From: Flexifilum sp963727545
GTDB taxonomy: Bacteria; Chloroflexota; Anaerolineae; Aggregatilineales; Phototrophicaceae
Direction of reading: 5' to 3'
DNA: 64,000 nt
NCBI GenBank assembly: GCA_963727545.1
Contig: CAVSGS010000011.1
Location: 372,001-436,000 of the forward strand
Both the position numbers and the translations under genes were made by a program. Below, one piece after another: positions 25,303-32,857 of the stretch. The notes under the pieces were generated by a model. That model worked only from the letters and a program-made list of their open reading frames with translations, was not told the DNA's origin and made no database searches. Within the stretch, counting starts at the first letter, position 1, and every line of letters starts with the position of its first letter.

Positions 25303-25345
25303 AAAATGATTTGTATGATTCCTGTTACATTGGGGAGGCTCACCG

Positions 25346-25555
25346 GTGACTCAGAGCGTAACGGACGTGGTTTATGATTTTATCAAGGATTACATTCAGG
25401 AACATGCTTACCCGCCAACGCTGCGCGAGATCGCGCGGGGGTGCTATATCTCGACCAGTGGGGTGACCCGGCATCTCGACCGGTTGGAGCAGAAGGGCAA
25501 AATTTACCGCGAGCCGGGGCGGGCGCGCGGCATTCGGCTGCTGGAGGAGGAATAA
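25346..25555 (+). CDS. LexA-type winged-helix domain protein, no peptidase domain
   Basis: 69 residues consisting only of the LexA N-terminal winged helix: VYDFIKDYIQEHAYPPTLREIARGCYISTSGVTRHLDRLEQKG with the wing GKIYREPGRARGIRLL. Full LexA is about 200 residues with a Ser-Lys self-cleavage domain, absent here; the DNA after the stop is repeat sequence. So it is either a truncated LexA or a stand-alone regulator that cannot be cleaved by RecA. GTG start with GGGGAGG upstream. A LexA-like box upstream suggests autoregulation or SOS control. Confidence 0.8.
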   Translation: MTQSVTDVVYDFIKDYIQEHAYPPTLREIARGCYISTSGVTRHLDRLEQKGKIYREPGRARGIRLLEEE

Positions 25556-25623
25556 CCTCACCCCCCAGCCCCCTCTCCATTGCAATGGAGAGGGGGAGCT
25601 AAGTACAGTGAAGTGGGGCGAGG

Positions 25624-25972
25624 TCAGGCGAAGGTCAGGACGCGCTGCGCTGTGACTCGCTGGATCGCAGCAAACAGATCGTCGGCGCTGACGTCGCGCG
25701 GGAGCGTGTGGATCGCCGTCGAGCGGACGTACTCATCGGTCAGCAGGATCAGCGGTTGGGCATCGACCGACAGCAGGTGTTCGTAGGCTTCGGCAGCGTA
25801 ATCGAGTGCCATGTCGATTACGGTGACGTGAGGGAAAGTAGGTGATGTACATGCCCAGCGCTTGCATGAGGTGCTCCGGCAGATAGACGTAGCTGCCCGC
25901 GCGGGTGGCGACCGTCTGCAATGCTTGACCTGCTTCTGCCGCGCCAATGTAGAGAATCAAACAATTCGTCAT
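25624..25972 (-). CDS. response-regulator-receiver-like small protein (single-base frameshift)
   Basis: Two overlapping frames join into one protein of about 115 residues: MTNCLILYIGAAEAGQALQ and YLPEHLMQALGMYITYFP from the start at 25972, then HVTVIDMALDYAAEAYEHLL and QPLILLTDEYVRSTAIHTLP after a one-base slip in the TTTCCC run near 25834. The alternating strands and helices resemble a CheY-like receiver with VIDM in the phospho-Asp strand, but acidic pocket residues at the N-terminus are missing. Function unknown. Converges with the LexA-like gene. Confidence 0.6.
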
Positions 25973-26033
25973 CTCGTTGTCCCTTTGGCTCGATTTTTGG
26001 CAAATAATGCTGGGGTTTCAAAATATCGATTAG

Positions 26034-26061
26034 GTAGGGGCACAGCGCGCTGTGCCCCTAC
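26034..26061. repeat. 28-bp arm palindrome, centre ACAGCGCGCTGT
   Basis: Arms GTAGGGGC/GCCCCTAC with a self-complementary centre differing from neighbouring copies. It lies 14 bp past the stop of the MGMT fusion gene. Confidence 0.85.
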
Positions 26062-26075
26062 AATGCTGGCTAGAA

Positions 26076-26921
26076 CTACTTGTCTTTCGCTGCGAGTTCG
26101 TGTTCCTGATCGAGCAGCGCGCGCTTACGTTCGATGCCGAGCGCATAGCCGCCCAAGTCACCGTCGGAACGGATGACGCGGTGGCAGGGGACGACCAGCG
26201 GCACCGGGTTAGTGGCGCAGGCGCGGGCGACCGCGCGGGCTGCCGTCGGCTGACCGATGGCTTCGGCGATCTCGCGGTAGCTGCGAGTCTCGCCGTAGGG
26301 GATGGCTTGGAGCGTCTGCCAGACTTTGAGCTGAAAGGCGGTCGCCTGCACGTCGAGCGGCAGGTCGAAATGGGGCAGCCAACCGTCGCAGAAGCCGAGG
26401 AACTGCTCGACCCACTCGGTCATCAGCGGGTGATCGCGCTGGATTTCGGCGGCGGGATACTCGTCGTAGAGGTGGCGCACCAGATCGTCATCGTCGTCGG
26501 CGATGTGGACGCAGCAAATTCCCGCCTCGGTCATGGCGACCAGCAGCCGACCGAGATTGCAATCGCAGATGGTGTAGCCGATGTGCATCCCTTTACCGCC
26601 TTTGCGATATTTCGAGGGTGTCATGCCCAAGCGCTCGGCGGAGCGTTCATACAAGCGGCTGCTCGATCCATAACCGGCATCGTAGAGCGCTTCGGTGACG
26701 TTGGCGCCGTCGCGCAGGCGATGTTTGAGCCGCTGCACCCGGCAGGATTCGGCGTACTCGCGCGGCGAGACGCCGGTCAGTTTCTTGAACACGCGCTGTA
26801 AGTGATAGGGACTCATGCCGACGTGATCGCCCATTTCGGCAAGCGTCGGGATCGTGTCAGGCGTGGCTTCGATATAGCGGCAAACGCGCTGCACCAAGTC
26901 GGTGTGGACTTCAACGCTCAC
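26076..26921 (-). CDS. AraC-type HTH fused to O6-alkylguanine-DNA alkyltransferase (Ada-like)
   Basis: 281 residues. The N-terminal 100 residues form an AraC/XylS HTH domain (LAEMGDHVGMSPYHLQRVFKKLTGVSPREY and ALYDAGYGSSSRLYE). The C-terminal part is an O6-MGMT domain with the helix FQLKVWQTLQAIPYGETRSY and active-site VPCHRVIRSDGDLGGY, whose Cys accepts the alkyl group. The zinc-binding Cys-rich N-domain of E. coli Ada, which senses methylphosphotriesters, is missing, so induction must work differently. GTG start with GGAAAGGAGGG just upstream. Single gene in the direct-reversal DNA repair pathway. Confidence 0.88.
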   Translation of the reverse strand: MSVEVHTDLVQRVCRYIEATPDTIPTLAEMGDHVGMSPYHLQRVFKKLTGVSPREYAESCRVQRLKHRLRDGANVTEALYDAGYGSSSRLYERSAERLGMTPSKYRKGGKGMHIGYTICDCNLGRLLVAMTEAGICCVHIADDDDDLVRHLYDEYPAAEIQRDHPLMTEWVEQFLGFCDGWLPHFDLPLDVQATAFQLKVWQTLQAIPYGETRSYREIAEAIGQPTAARAVARACATNPVPLVVPCHRVIRSDGDLGGYALGIERKRALLDQEHELAAKDK

Positions 26922-27112
26922 GTCGCCCTCCTTTCCGCAAGCTCAGGCGCGGCTGATCCGCGCAGCACCAAAACGCCGGTGCTCTAGGCTGCTCGTGAAT
27001 CAGATACCCCGTCGCCCACATATCGTTTGACCTCTCGTGATCTGTTGACGATGTTAGAGTACTCCAAACCGGCAGCGCATTCTATCCGATTCTTGCGCGC
27101 TGGCGAGCGGAT

Positions 27113-27526
27113 TTAGTTAGCGGATGGCTCTTTTTTGAGCTGGGCCAGCAGCGCACGCGCGGCGGCAATCGCGTCGTCGAGCGTGACGAACATGGGAATT
27201 TGCATCGCGCCGAACTGCTTTTGACGCATGGCGTCGATGTAGAGCCTCGCCAGTTGGTGCGTCCCGAGGAAGAACGGGCGCACCGGGTGCGTCGTCGCGC
27301 GCGCTGCCGGATCGGGCGGCGTTTTCAAGAGGTCGATGATGTCTTTGAAACCGGTCTCGGCGGCGGCGCTGGTGTCAATGATCAGCACCGCCGCCGTTTG
27401 AAACTTGCCAAAGAAAGGTTTTGCCGCCTCGTCTGCCGCTTGGATGTCGGCGGGGGTAACGCGCCCGGTATAGCGAGTAACTACGATTGGCGCGTCTTCG
27501 ACTTGGTAGATTTCCGTGAATGGCAT
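27113..27526 (-). CDS. hypothetical STAS/SpoIIAA-like protein
   Basis: 137 residues: MPFTEIYQVEDAPIVVTRYTGRV, then AAVLIIDTSAAAETGFKDIIDLL and a helix ARLYIDAMRQKQFGAMQIPMF with a C-terminal amphipathic helix (DDAIAAARALLAQL). The order of strands and helices resembles stand-alone STAS-like proteins found in Chloroflexota, but no diagnostic residue is seen. GGAG is placed about ten bases before the ATG. It precedes gpmA with an 81-bp gap. Confidence 0.6.
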   Translation of the reverse strand: MPFTEIYQVEDAPIVVTRYTGRVTPADIQAADEAAKPFFGKFQTAAVLIIDTSAAAETGFKDIIDLLKTPPDPAARATTHPVRPFFLGTHQLARLYIDAMRQKQFGAMQIPMFVTLDDAIAAARALLAQLKKEPSAN

Positions 27527-27607
27527 CGCGTCATAACTCCGTGAATATGTTCAGGCTTACATACTTCACTGTAAGCTAAAAGCAGACGCGCCGTAGCTGG
27601 AGAATTT

Positions 27608-28231
27608 CTAAATTTTCTCCAGATAGCCATGCTCGACGACCTTGCCCTCACTGTCGATCAAGTAGCGCAGCGGCGCGCCGGTCGGGATGTTCAGGTCGGG
27701 GATGTCGCGCGGGGAGATGCTGTCGAGCACCATCACCAGCGCGCGCAGGCTGTTGCCGTGCGCGACGACCAGAATCCGCTTGCCCTGTTTCAGCAGCGGC
27801 AGGATGTGAGCATCGTAATAGGGCATGACGCGCTCGCGCGTGTCCTTCAGGCTTTCGCCGTTGGGCGGGGCGATGTCGTAGCTGCGCCGCCATAGATGCA
27901 CCTGCTCATCGCCGAACTTCTGGGCGGTTTCGGCTTTGTTCAAGCCTTGCAAATCGCCGTAATTACGTTCGTTGAGCGCCTGATCGCGCTCGATGGGCAG
28001 GTCGGTTTGCCCGGTGACTTCGAGGATGATCCGCAGCGTCTCTTGCGCGCGGATCAGCGCCGAGGTGAAGGCTTGGTCGAAATGGTAGTCCTTGAGCAGC
28101 TCGCCGGCGTGCCGGGCTTCGGCTTCGCCTTCGGCGGTCAGCGGGACGTCGGTCCAGCCGGTGAAGCGATTTTCGAGATTCCACAACGACTGCCCGTGCC
28201 GAACCAGCACCAATTCTCCAAACTCGGTCAT
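27608..28231 (-). CDS. gpmA: 2,3-bisphosphoglycerate-dependent phosphoglycerate mutase
   Basis: 207 residues. The histidine-phosphatase signature ELVLVRHGQSLWNLENRFTGW holds the phospho-histidine, LTAEGEAEARHAGELL follows, then ALNERNYGDLQGLNKAE and the second catalytic His in LVVAHGNSLRALVM. These specific stretches distinguish dPGM from generic phosphatases. It interconverts 3- and 2-phosphoglycerate in glycolysis; at 207 residues it is the short form without the C-terminal tail of E. coli GpmA. ATG start; an extended -10 box at 28276 drives it. Confidence 0.92.
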   Translation of the reverse strand: MTEFGELVLVRHGQSLWNLENRFTGWTDVPLTAEGEAEARHAGELLKDYHFDQAFTSALIRAQETLRIILEVTGQTDLPIERDQALNERNYGDLQGLNKAETAQKFGDEQVHLWRRSYDIAPPNGESLKDTRERVMPYYDAHILPLLKQGKRILVVAHGNSLRALVMVLDSISPRDIPDLNIPTGAPLRYLIDSEGKVVEHGYLEKI

Positions 28232-28275
28232 GGTGATTTCACTCCGAATTCACTTTAATCCGTTATGTAATGTGA

Positions 28276-28284
28276 ATTATAGCA
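28276..28284 (-). promoter_or_regulatory. gpmA: extended -10 promoter of gpmA
   Basis: TGCTATAAT on the minus strand, a perfect TATAAT (28276-28281) with the TGn extension, 45 bases upstream of the gpmA ATG and directly behind the T-run of the preceding terminator. Confidence 0.6.
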
Positions 28285-28319
28285 AAAAAGCCGATAGCTT
28301 TCAGGGGTTAGCTATCAGC
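28284..28319 (-). terminator. rho-independent terminator after mscL
   Basis: Minus-strand stem GCTGATAGCT/AGCTATCGGC (one G-T pair) with an 11-base loop, followed by six T residues. It separates mscL from gpmA. The stem is built from the common TAGCTATCAGC-type short repeat. Confidence 0.6.
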
Positions 28320-28360
28320 TTCTCATCAAGGAGTCATTGTCGTCAGCTACAGGCGAAGCG

Positions 28361-28804
28361 TTATTTCTTTTCTTCGAGCACGGTCGCCAAGCGATCGAGC
28401 GTTTCGATCAGCTTTTCCTCGGTCGTGGGCACGGTCGACTGCGGCGGCGGTTCTTCGTCCTTCGCCTTCATGCGATCCACCATCGTGTTGACCGACTTGA
28501 TCAAGAAGAACACCGCTATCGCGACGATCAAGAATTGGATCACGGCATTGATGAACACACCATAGTTGATGGTCGCCGCGCCCGCTGCCTGTGCGTCGGC
28601 GAGCGAAGCATAGGGTCCCCCACTGCCGAGCACGATGAACAGGTCTTTGAAGTCGACGCCGTTGAACAGGTAGCCAATCGGTGGCATGATGATGTCGTTG
28701 ACCAACGAATTGACGATGGCGGTGAACGCCGCCCCGATGATGATGCCGACGGCAAGGTCAAGTACGTTGCCGCGCAGGATAAATTTCTGAAATTCCTTGA
28801 TCAT
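28361..28804 (-). CDS. mscL: large-conductance mechanosensitive channel
   Basis: 147 residues with the MscL hallmark KEFQKFILRGNVLDLAVG, pore helix IIIGAAFTAIVNSLVNDIIMP, PIGYLF, an extracellular loop (FIVLGSGGPYASLADAQAAG) and the second helix NAVIQFLIVAIAVFFLIK, then a charged C-terminal bundle. The homopentamer releases solutes on hypo-osmotic shock. The start at 28804 (MIKEFQ) has GGAGAC upstream; a longer in-frame start lacks support. Confidence 0.92.
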   Translation of the reverse strand: MIKEFQKFILRGNVLDLAVGIIIGAAFTAIVNSLVNDIIMPPIGYLFNGVDFKDLFIVLGSGGPYASLADAQAAGAATINYGVFINAVIQFLIVAIAVFFLIKSVNTMVDRMKAKDEEPPPQSTVPTTEEKLIETLDRLATVLEEKK

Positions 28805-29087
28805 CTTTGCGTCTCCAGTCAGTCCCCAAGCCATAACGGCGTAATACCACTACACTAAATTATATTAAATTGACGAAAAATCTGCTGAATGCGGCGCAAA
28901 CAAGGGCGCAGAGAATCAAAAAGCGGTCAGCTCTATGACCCCACCCCCAACCCCTCCCCGAATTCAGGGAGGGGCGCGTACTTCGTTCGTCTCACTTGTG
29001 CGTGATGACGGATGACAGCGAGAGGGAAAACTGGCGAGTTTCTAGGCTGACCGCTGATAGCTAACAGCTAATCGCTAACGGCTATCG

Positions 29088-30131
29088 CTAGAAGAACATC
29101 TTGGCGACTTTGAGCATCCCCTGATTCCACGGGACGCGGTGCGAGACGCCGCTCTGCCCTTCGAAGGACTTGAGGTTGTCGAGATACCACTCGTAATTGC
29201 GGACCAGCGCGTCCTTGTTCGAGTATTTCGGCTTATAGCCGAGCACTTTTTCCGCCTTCTCGATCGAGACGAACGAGTCCTTGCTGGCGGTCTCGTAGAC
29301 CCACGCATAGAGCGGCGACATGTGCATCGCTTCCAGAATTTTGAGCAGGAAGATCGCCGGACCGGCGGGCAGCGGGCGAATTTGCTTGCCGAACCCGGCG
29401 TAATCCAGCACTGCTTGATAATCCTCGCGCATGGTCGTGAATTCCTTCGCGCCGATGTTGAAGGTGTCGTTGACCTGATCCTTCGGCAGCGTCGCGCATA
29501 GGTAGATCGCGTCGTCGAGGTCGTCCACGTCGAGCAGTTGATACGGGTTGTTGCCGCTGCCGAGCATCGGGAAGCCCTTGCCGTCCTTCGCCCAGTCGTA
29601 GAACAGCGCGAACACACCCAAGCGCTCCGGTCCGATGAACGACTTCGGGCGGATGATCGGCACGCACATCTTATCGCGGTAGCTCTCGCAGAGCGCTTCC
29701 GCCTGAATTTTCGCCTTGCCGTAGGGTCCCACGCCGATCAGCTTGTCGGTTTCGTAGAGCGGGTGATGATCGGGCACGCCGTAGACCGCCGTCGAGGAAA
29801 TCTGAATGAAGCGCTCGACGCCGTGCTCCAGCGCCGACTCGATCACGTTGCGGGTGCCGTCGATGTCGGTCGAGAAGATGTCGGCTTCGCTGTAGAGCGG
29901 CAGGGCGGCGGCGGTGTGGATGACGATGTCGATGCCCGCCATCGCGTGATCGACGGTGGCGCGGTCGCGGATGTCGCCTTTGTAAATGGTCACGCGGTCG
30001 CGTTCGGGGTAGTCGAAGTCGGCGATGTCGAGCGAGGCGACTTTATGCCCGCGTTCCAACAGGTAGCGGACGAGATTAATGCCGAGAAAACCTGCGCCCC
30101 CGGTGATTAAGTAGGATTGTTGTTCAGCCAT
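29088..30131 (-). CDS. NAD-dependent nucleotide-sugar epimerase/dehydratase (extended SDR)
   Basis: 347 residues. Rossmann motif YLITGGAGFLGINLVRYL, DIADF with the NAD adenine-binding Asp, then the catalytic SSTAVYG serine region and YGKAKIQAE carrying Tyr-x-x-x-Lys, as in UDP-glucose 4-epimerase-like extended SDRs. FIGPERLGVFALFYDWAKDG and LDVDDLDDAIYLCATLP are substrate-domain features. Substrate is unknown; a role in envelope sugar synthesis is likely. ATG at 30131 has AGAGG upstream. The gap 28805-29087 holds a diverged 42-bp repeat and short CAGC repeats. Confidence 0.82.
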   Translation of the reverse strand: MAEQQSYLITGGAGFLGINLVRYLLERGHKVASLDIADFDYPERDRVTIYKGDIRDRATVDHAMAGIDIVIHTAAALPLYSEADIFSTDIDGTRNVIESALEHGVERFIQISSTAVYGVPDHHPLYETDKLIGVGPYGKAKIQAEALCESYRDKMCVPIIRPKSFIGPERLGVFALFYDWAKDGKGFPMLGSGNNPYQLLDVDDLDDAIYLCATLPKDQVNDTFNIGAKEFTTMREDYQAVLDYAGFGKQIRPLPAGPAIFLLKILEAMHMSPLYAWVYETASKDSFVSIEKAEKVLGYKPKYSNKDALVRNYEWYLDNLKSFEGQSGVSHRVPWNQGMLKVAKMFF

Positions 30132-30376
30132 TGGGGAACCTCTTTGCACGTCAAAACTCTTGTTATTGTAGTCACGCGAAGATGAAATGAACAGATAAGG
30201 TTGATCAGCGGTTGATCAGCGCGGCGATAAGTCCAAAGTGAGTTACAGCATTGCTTTAGGTGATTTTCACTTCTATGATCGGGAATAGTCTAAATTGGCT
30301 CGAATATAACCAACCTATGATCGTGATCGCTGGCAGCGCCTGCTGCGCTCTTCGATCACCACGCGAGGAGTATGCT

Positions 30377-31684
30377 GTGAGCACTGCCGCCGCTGTGCCG
30401 CCCAAATCTGTGGGCTATATCGCGCTTGTCCGCCACAATAAGAAGTTCCGCCTGCTGTGGCTCGGTCAGATTGTGAGTTTGCTGGGCGACTGGTTCGACC
30501 TGATCGCCTCGGCTTCGCTGATCGCCATCCTGACGCAGTCGGGTGCTGCCGTCGGCGGCTTGTTCGTCGTTCGGATGCTGGCACCCTTCCTGATCAGTCC
30601 GATCGCCGGGGTCGCCGCCGATCGCTACAATCGCAAGCGCCTCTTGATCATGACGGACGTCATGCGCGGGCTGACGGTGTTGGGGTTCCTGCTGGTCCGC
30701 AATCCGAGCGACATTTGGCTCGTCTACGTACTGACCGCGCTCCAAATGGGCATGAGCGGCTTCTTCTTCCCCACCCGCAACGCCATTCTGCCGGATCTCA
30801 CCACGCAGGCGGAGCTAGGGACTGCCAACGCCTTGAGCGCCTCCACTTGGTCGGTGATGCTGGCATTCGGCGCGGCGCTGGGCGGGATGGCTTCCGGGAC
30901 GTGGGGCGTCTATCCCTCGTTTGTGATCGATGCCGTCACCTTTTTCGTTTCCGCTCTGTTTATCAGCCGCATCGTTTATGCGCCGCCGCCCGGACTCCAT
31001 GCCAGCGAGAAGACGGTTCGCGCGGCGCTGCATCAATACGTCGATGGACTGCGGTATCTGCGCCAGCACCGCGACATTTTCTTCATCGCTTTGAACAAGG
31101 CGGCGAACAGCCTGTTCGTCGGCGGGGCGTTTCAGGTTTTCCAAGTGACGATTGCCGAGGGGATTTTCATCATTGGCGACGGCGGTGGCATCAGTCTCGG
31201 CATGATGTATGCCGCCATCGGCGTCGGCACCGGCGTCGGACCGATCATCGTGCGGCATTTCGTCGGCGACCGTGATCTCTCGATGCGTCGCGCCCTGATC
31301 CTCGGCTACTTGACGTCGGCGCTCGGATTGCTGCTGGTGGCGACGCTGGCGAACTTTCCGGTCGTGCTGCTGGGGTCGCTTTTGCAAGGCGTCGGCGGCG
31401 GGATCATCTGGGTATTCTCCACGCAGCTTCTGCTTGAGCATGTCCCGAACAAGGTGCGCGGACGCATATTTTCAACCGAGTTCGCCTCGTTTACGCTGAT
31501 GAGCGCCATCGCCGCGGGTGCGGCTGGCGGGCTGCTGGATTCGGGTTCTGGTGTGGGGACGCTGGTGGGTTGGCAAGCCGCGCTGACCCTCATCCCGGCG
31601 CTGCTGTGGGGCTTGTGGGTCTTCTATGGCAAGCGCACGACTCTCGCCGCCGATCAAGCTGAGGCGCTTGAAGAACAAACCTGA
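30377..31684 (+). CDS. MFS transporter (MefA/enterobactin-exporter-like)
   Basis: 435 residues with 12 predicted helices. KFRLLWLGQIVSLLGDWFDLIASASLIAIL is the first helix pair typical of the MFS_3 group, followed by SPIAGVAADRYNRKRLLIMTDVMRGL, the conserved loop between helices 2 and 3. Members export macrolides, siderophores or other small molecules; the substrate here is unknown. GTG at 30377 with AGGAG seven bases upstream is preferred; the upstream in-frame ATG has no ribosome binding site. Converges with the proline dehydrogenase gene, 12 bp apart. Confidence 0.85.
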   Translation: MSTAAAVPPKSVGYIALVRHNKKFRLLWLGQIVSLLGDWFDLIASASLIAILTQSGAAVGGLFVVRMLAPFLISPIAGVAADRYNRKRLLIMTDVMRGLTVLGFLLVRNPSDIWLVYVLTALQMGMSGFFFPTRNAILPDLTTQAELGTANALSASTWSVMLAFGAALGGMASGTWGVYPSFVIDAVTFFVSALFISRIVYAPPPGLHASEKTVRAALHQYVDGLRYLRQHRDIFFIALNKAANSLFVGGAFQVFQVTIAEGIFIIGDGGGISLGMMYAAIGVGTGVGPIIVRHFVGDRDLSMRRALILGYLTSALGLLLVATLANFPVVLLGSLLQGVGGGIIWVFSTQLLLEHVPNKVRGRIFSTEFASFTLMSAIAAGAAGGLLDSGSGVGTLVGWQAALTLIPALLWGLWVFYGKRTTLAADQAEALEEQT

Positions 31685-31696
31685 AACATATGCCGG

Positions 31697-32648
31697 TCAA
31701 CCCCGGCGGATCGCGTGGAGCACGAAGCGCAGGTTCGCCGGGTTCTCGCCGATGCGGCGCACGGTATATGCCCACCACTCCGTCCCGAAGGGCGCGTACA
31801 ATCGCAGACTGTAGCCCGCGTCCACTAACGCCTGCTGAAGTTCCGGGCGCACGCCGAGCAGCAGCTCGAACTCGTACTGGTCGGGCTGCCAGCCGTTCGC
31901 CTGCGCCAGCGGCTTGATCGCCTCGATCATGTGGTCGTCGTGGGTGGCGAAAACCGGATAGACTCCGCGCTCGCGCCGCGCCGGGTCGAGCAGCAGTTCG
32001 GCTAAACGCAGATAGCTCGCGTCGATGTCCGCCTTGCGCGTCCATGCGATGCTTTGGTCCTCCGCGAACGCCCCCTTGACCAGCCGGATCAGCGCGCCCT
32101 GTTCGGTGATGCGGATCAGGTCGGCTTCGGTGCGGTGCAGATATGCCTGTAAGGTGATGCCGACCGCGATGCCCTGATCGCGCAGGCGCAGGCACAGGTC
32201 AATCGACTTGTCGGTGACCTCGTGATCCTCCATGTCGATCATCAAGCAGCGTGGGCGCGACTGCTGCATCAACGCCTGCCCGATCCGCAAGCGCGTTCTG
32301 CCAGCCCAGTTCGTCCGAGATCGCGTAGCCGATCTGGGTCGGATCGACCGAGACGTGCAGCGCTTGGTCGGCGCTGCCCAGTGCGGCGATCATCGCCAAA
32401 ATGTGGCTGACGTTCTCCTCGACCAGCGTCGTCGTCGTCACGTACTCGCCCAAATAGTAGCCGGATACGTCGATCCCGCGCTGCTTAAGCTGCCGCTGCC
32501 GGTCGAGCAGGGCGGCGCTGTCCCGTCCGGCGACGAACTGCTGCGCCAGTCCCGTCGTCAGCGGGTTCGACTGCATGAAGCGGCGGATCGCGGCGCTGCG
32601 CGCCAGCGCGATCATCGTCTGCTGCCATAAGCGATTTTTGAGGCTCAT
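31697..32648 (-). CDS. proline dehydrogenase (single-base frameshift)
   Basis: Joining two frames at about 32294 gives a full monofunctional ProDH of about 316 residues. N-terminal part: MSLKNRLWQQTMIALARS, RQRQLKQRGIDVSGYYLGEY. C-terminal part: CLMIDMEDHEVTDKS, VGITLQAYLHRTEADL, LIRLVKGAF, VFATHDDHM and the hallmark WWAYTVRRIGENPANLRF. CTTG at the break should be CTG (A-L-R). FAD-dependent oxidation of proline to pyrroline-5-carboxylate is the expected activity; the P5C dehydrogenase is not nearby. No internal stops otherwise. Confidence 0.85.
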
Positions 32649-32787
32649 GTCGGTAACCTACCCTGACCGAAAATGCCTAATGGTAACCGCCAATTCGGTC
32701 GCTTCGCTGTGATTTTCCGCTTACGACTCAGGGACGAATGATAGTTCATCTGGCGCGACTCAAACCGGCGCTGGTCGGGTAAAAGGC

Positions 32788-32821
32788 AAAAAAATAGGGG
32801 CAGAACTCAGTCCTGCCCCTA
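32788..32821 (-). terminator. terminator built from an arm palindrome, after the LysM gene
   Basis: Minus strand: stem AGGGGCAG/CTGCCCCT with loop GACTGAGTT, then A and seven T residues, 36 bases past the stop codon. The stem is a member of the TAGGGGC-arm palindrome family. Confidence 0.75.
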
Positions 32822-32857
32822 GGCGAGAAATCGGATTGGGAAACTGGCAGCGTTCGC

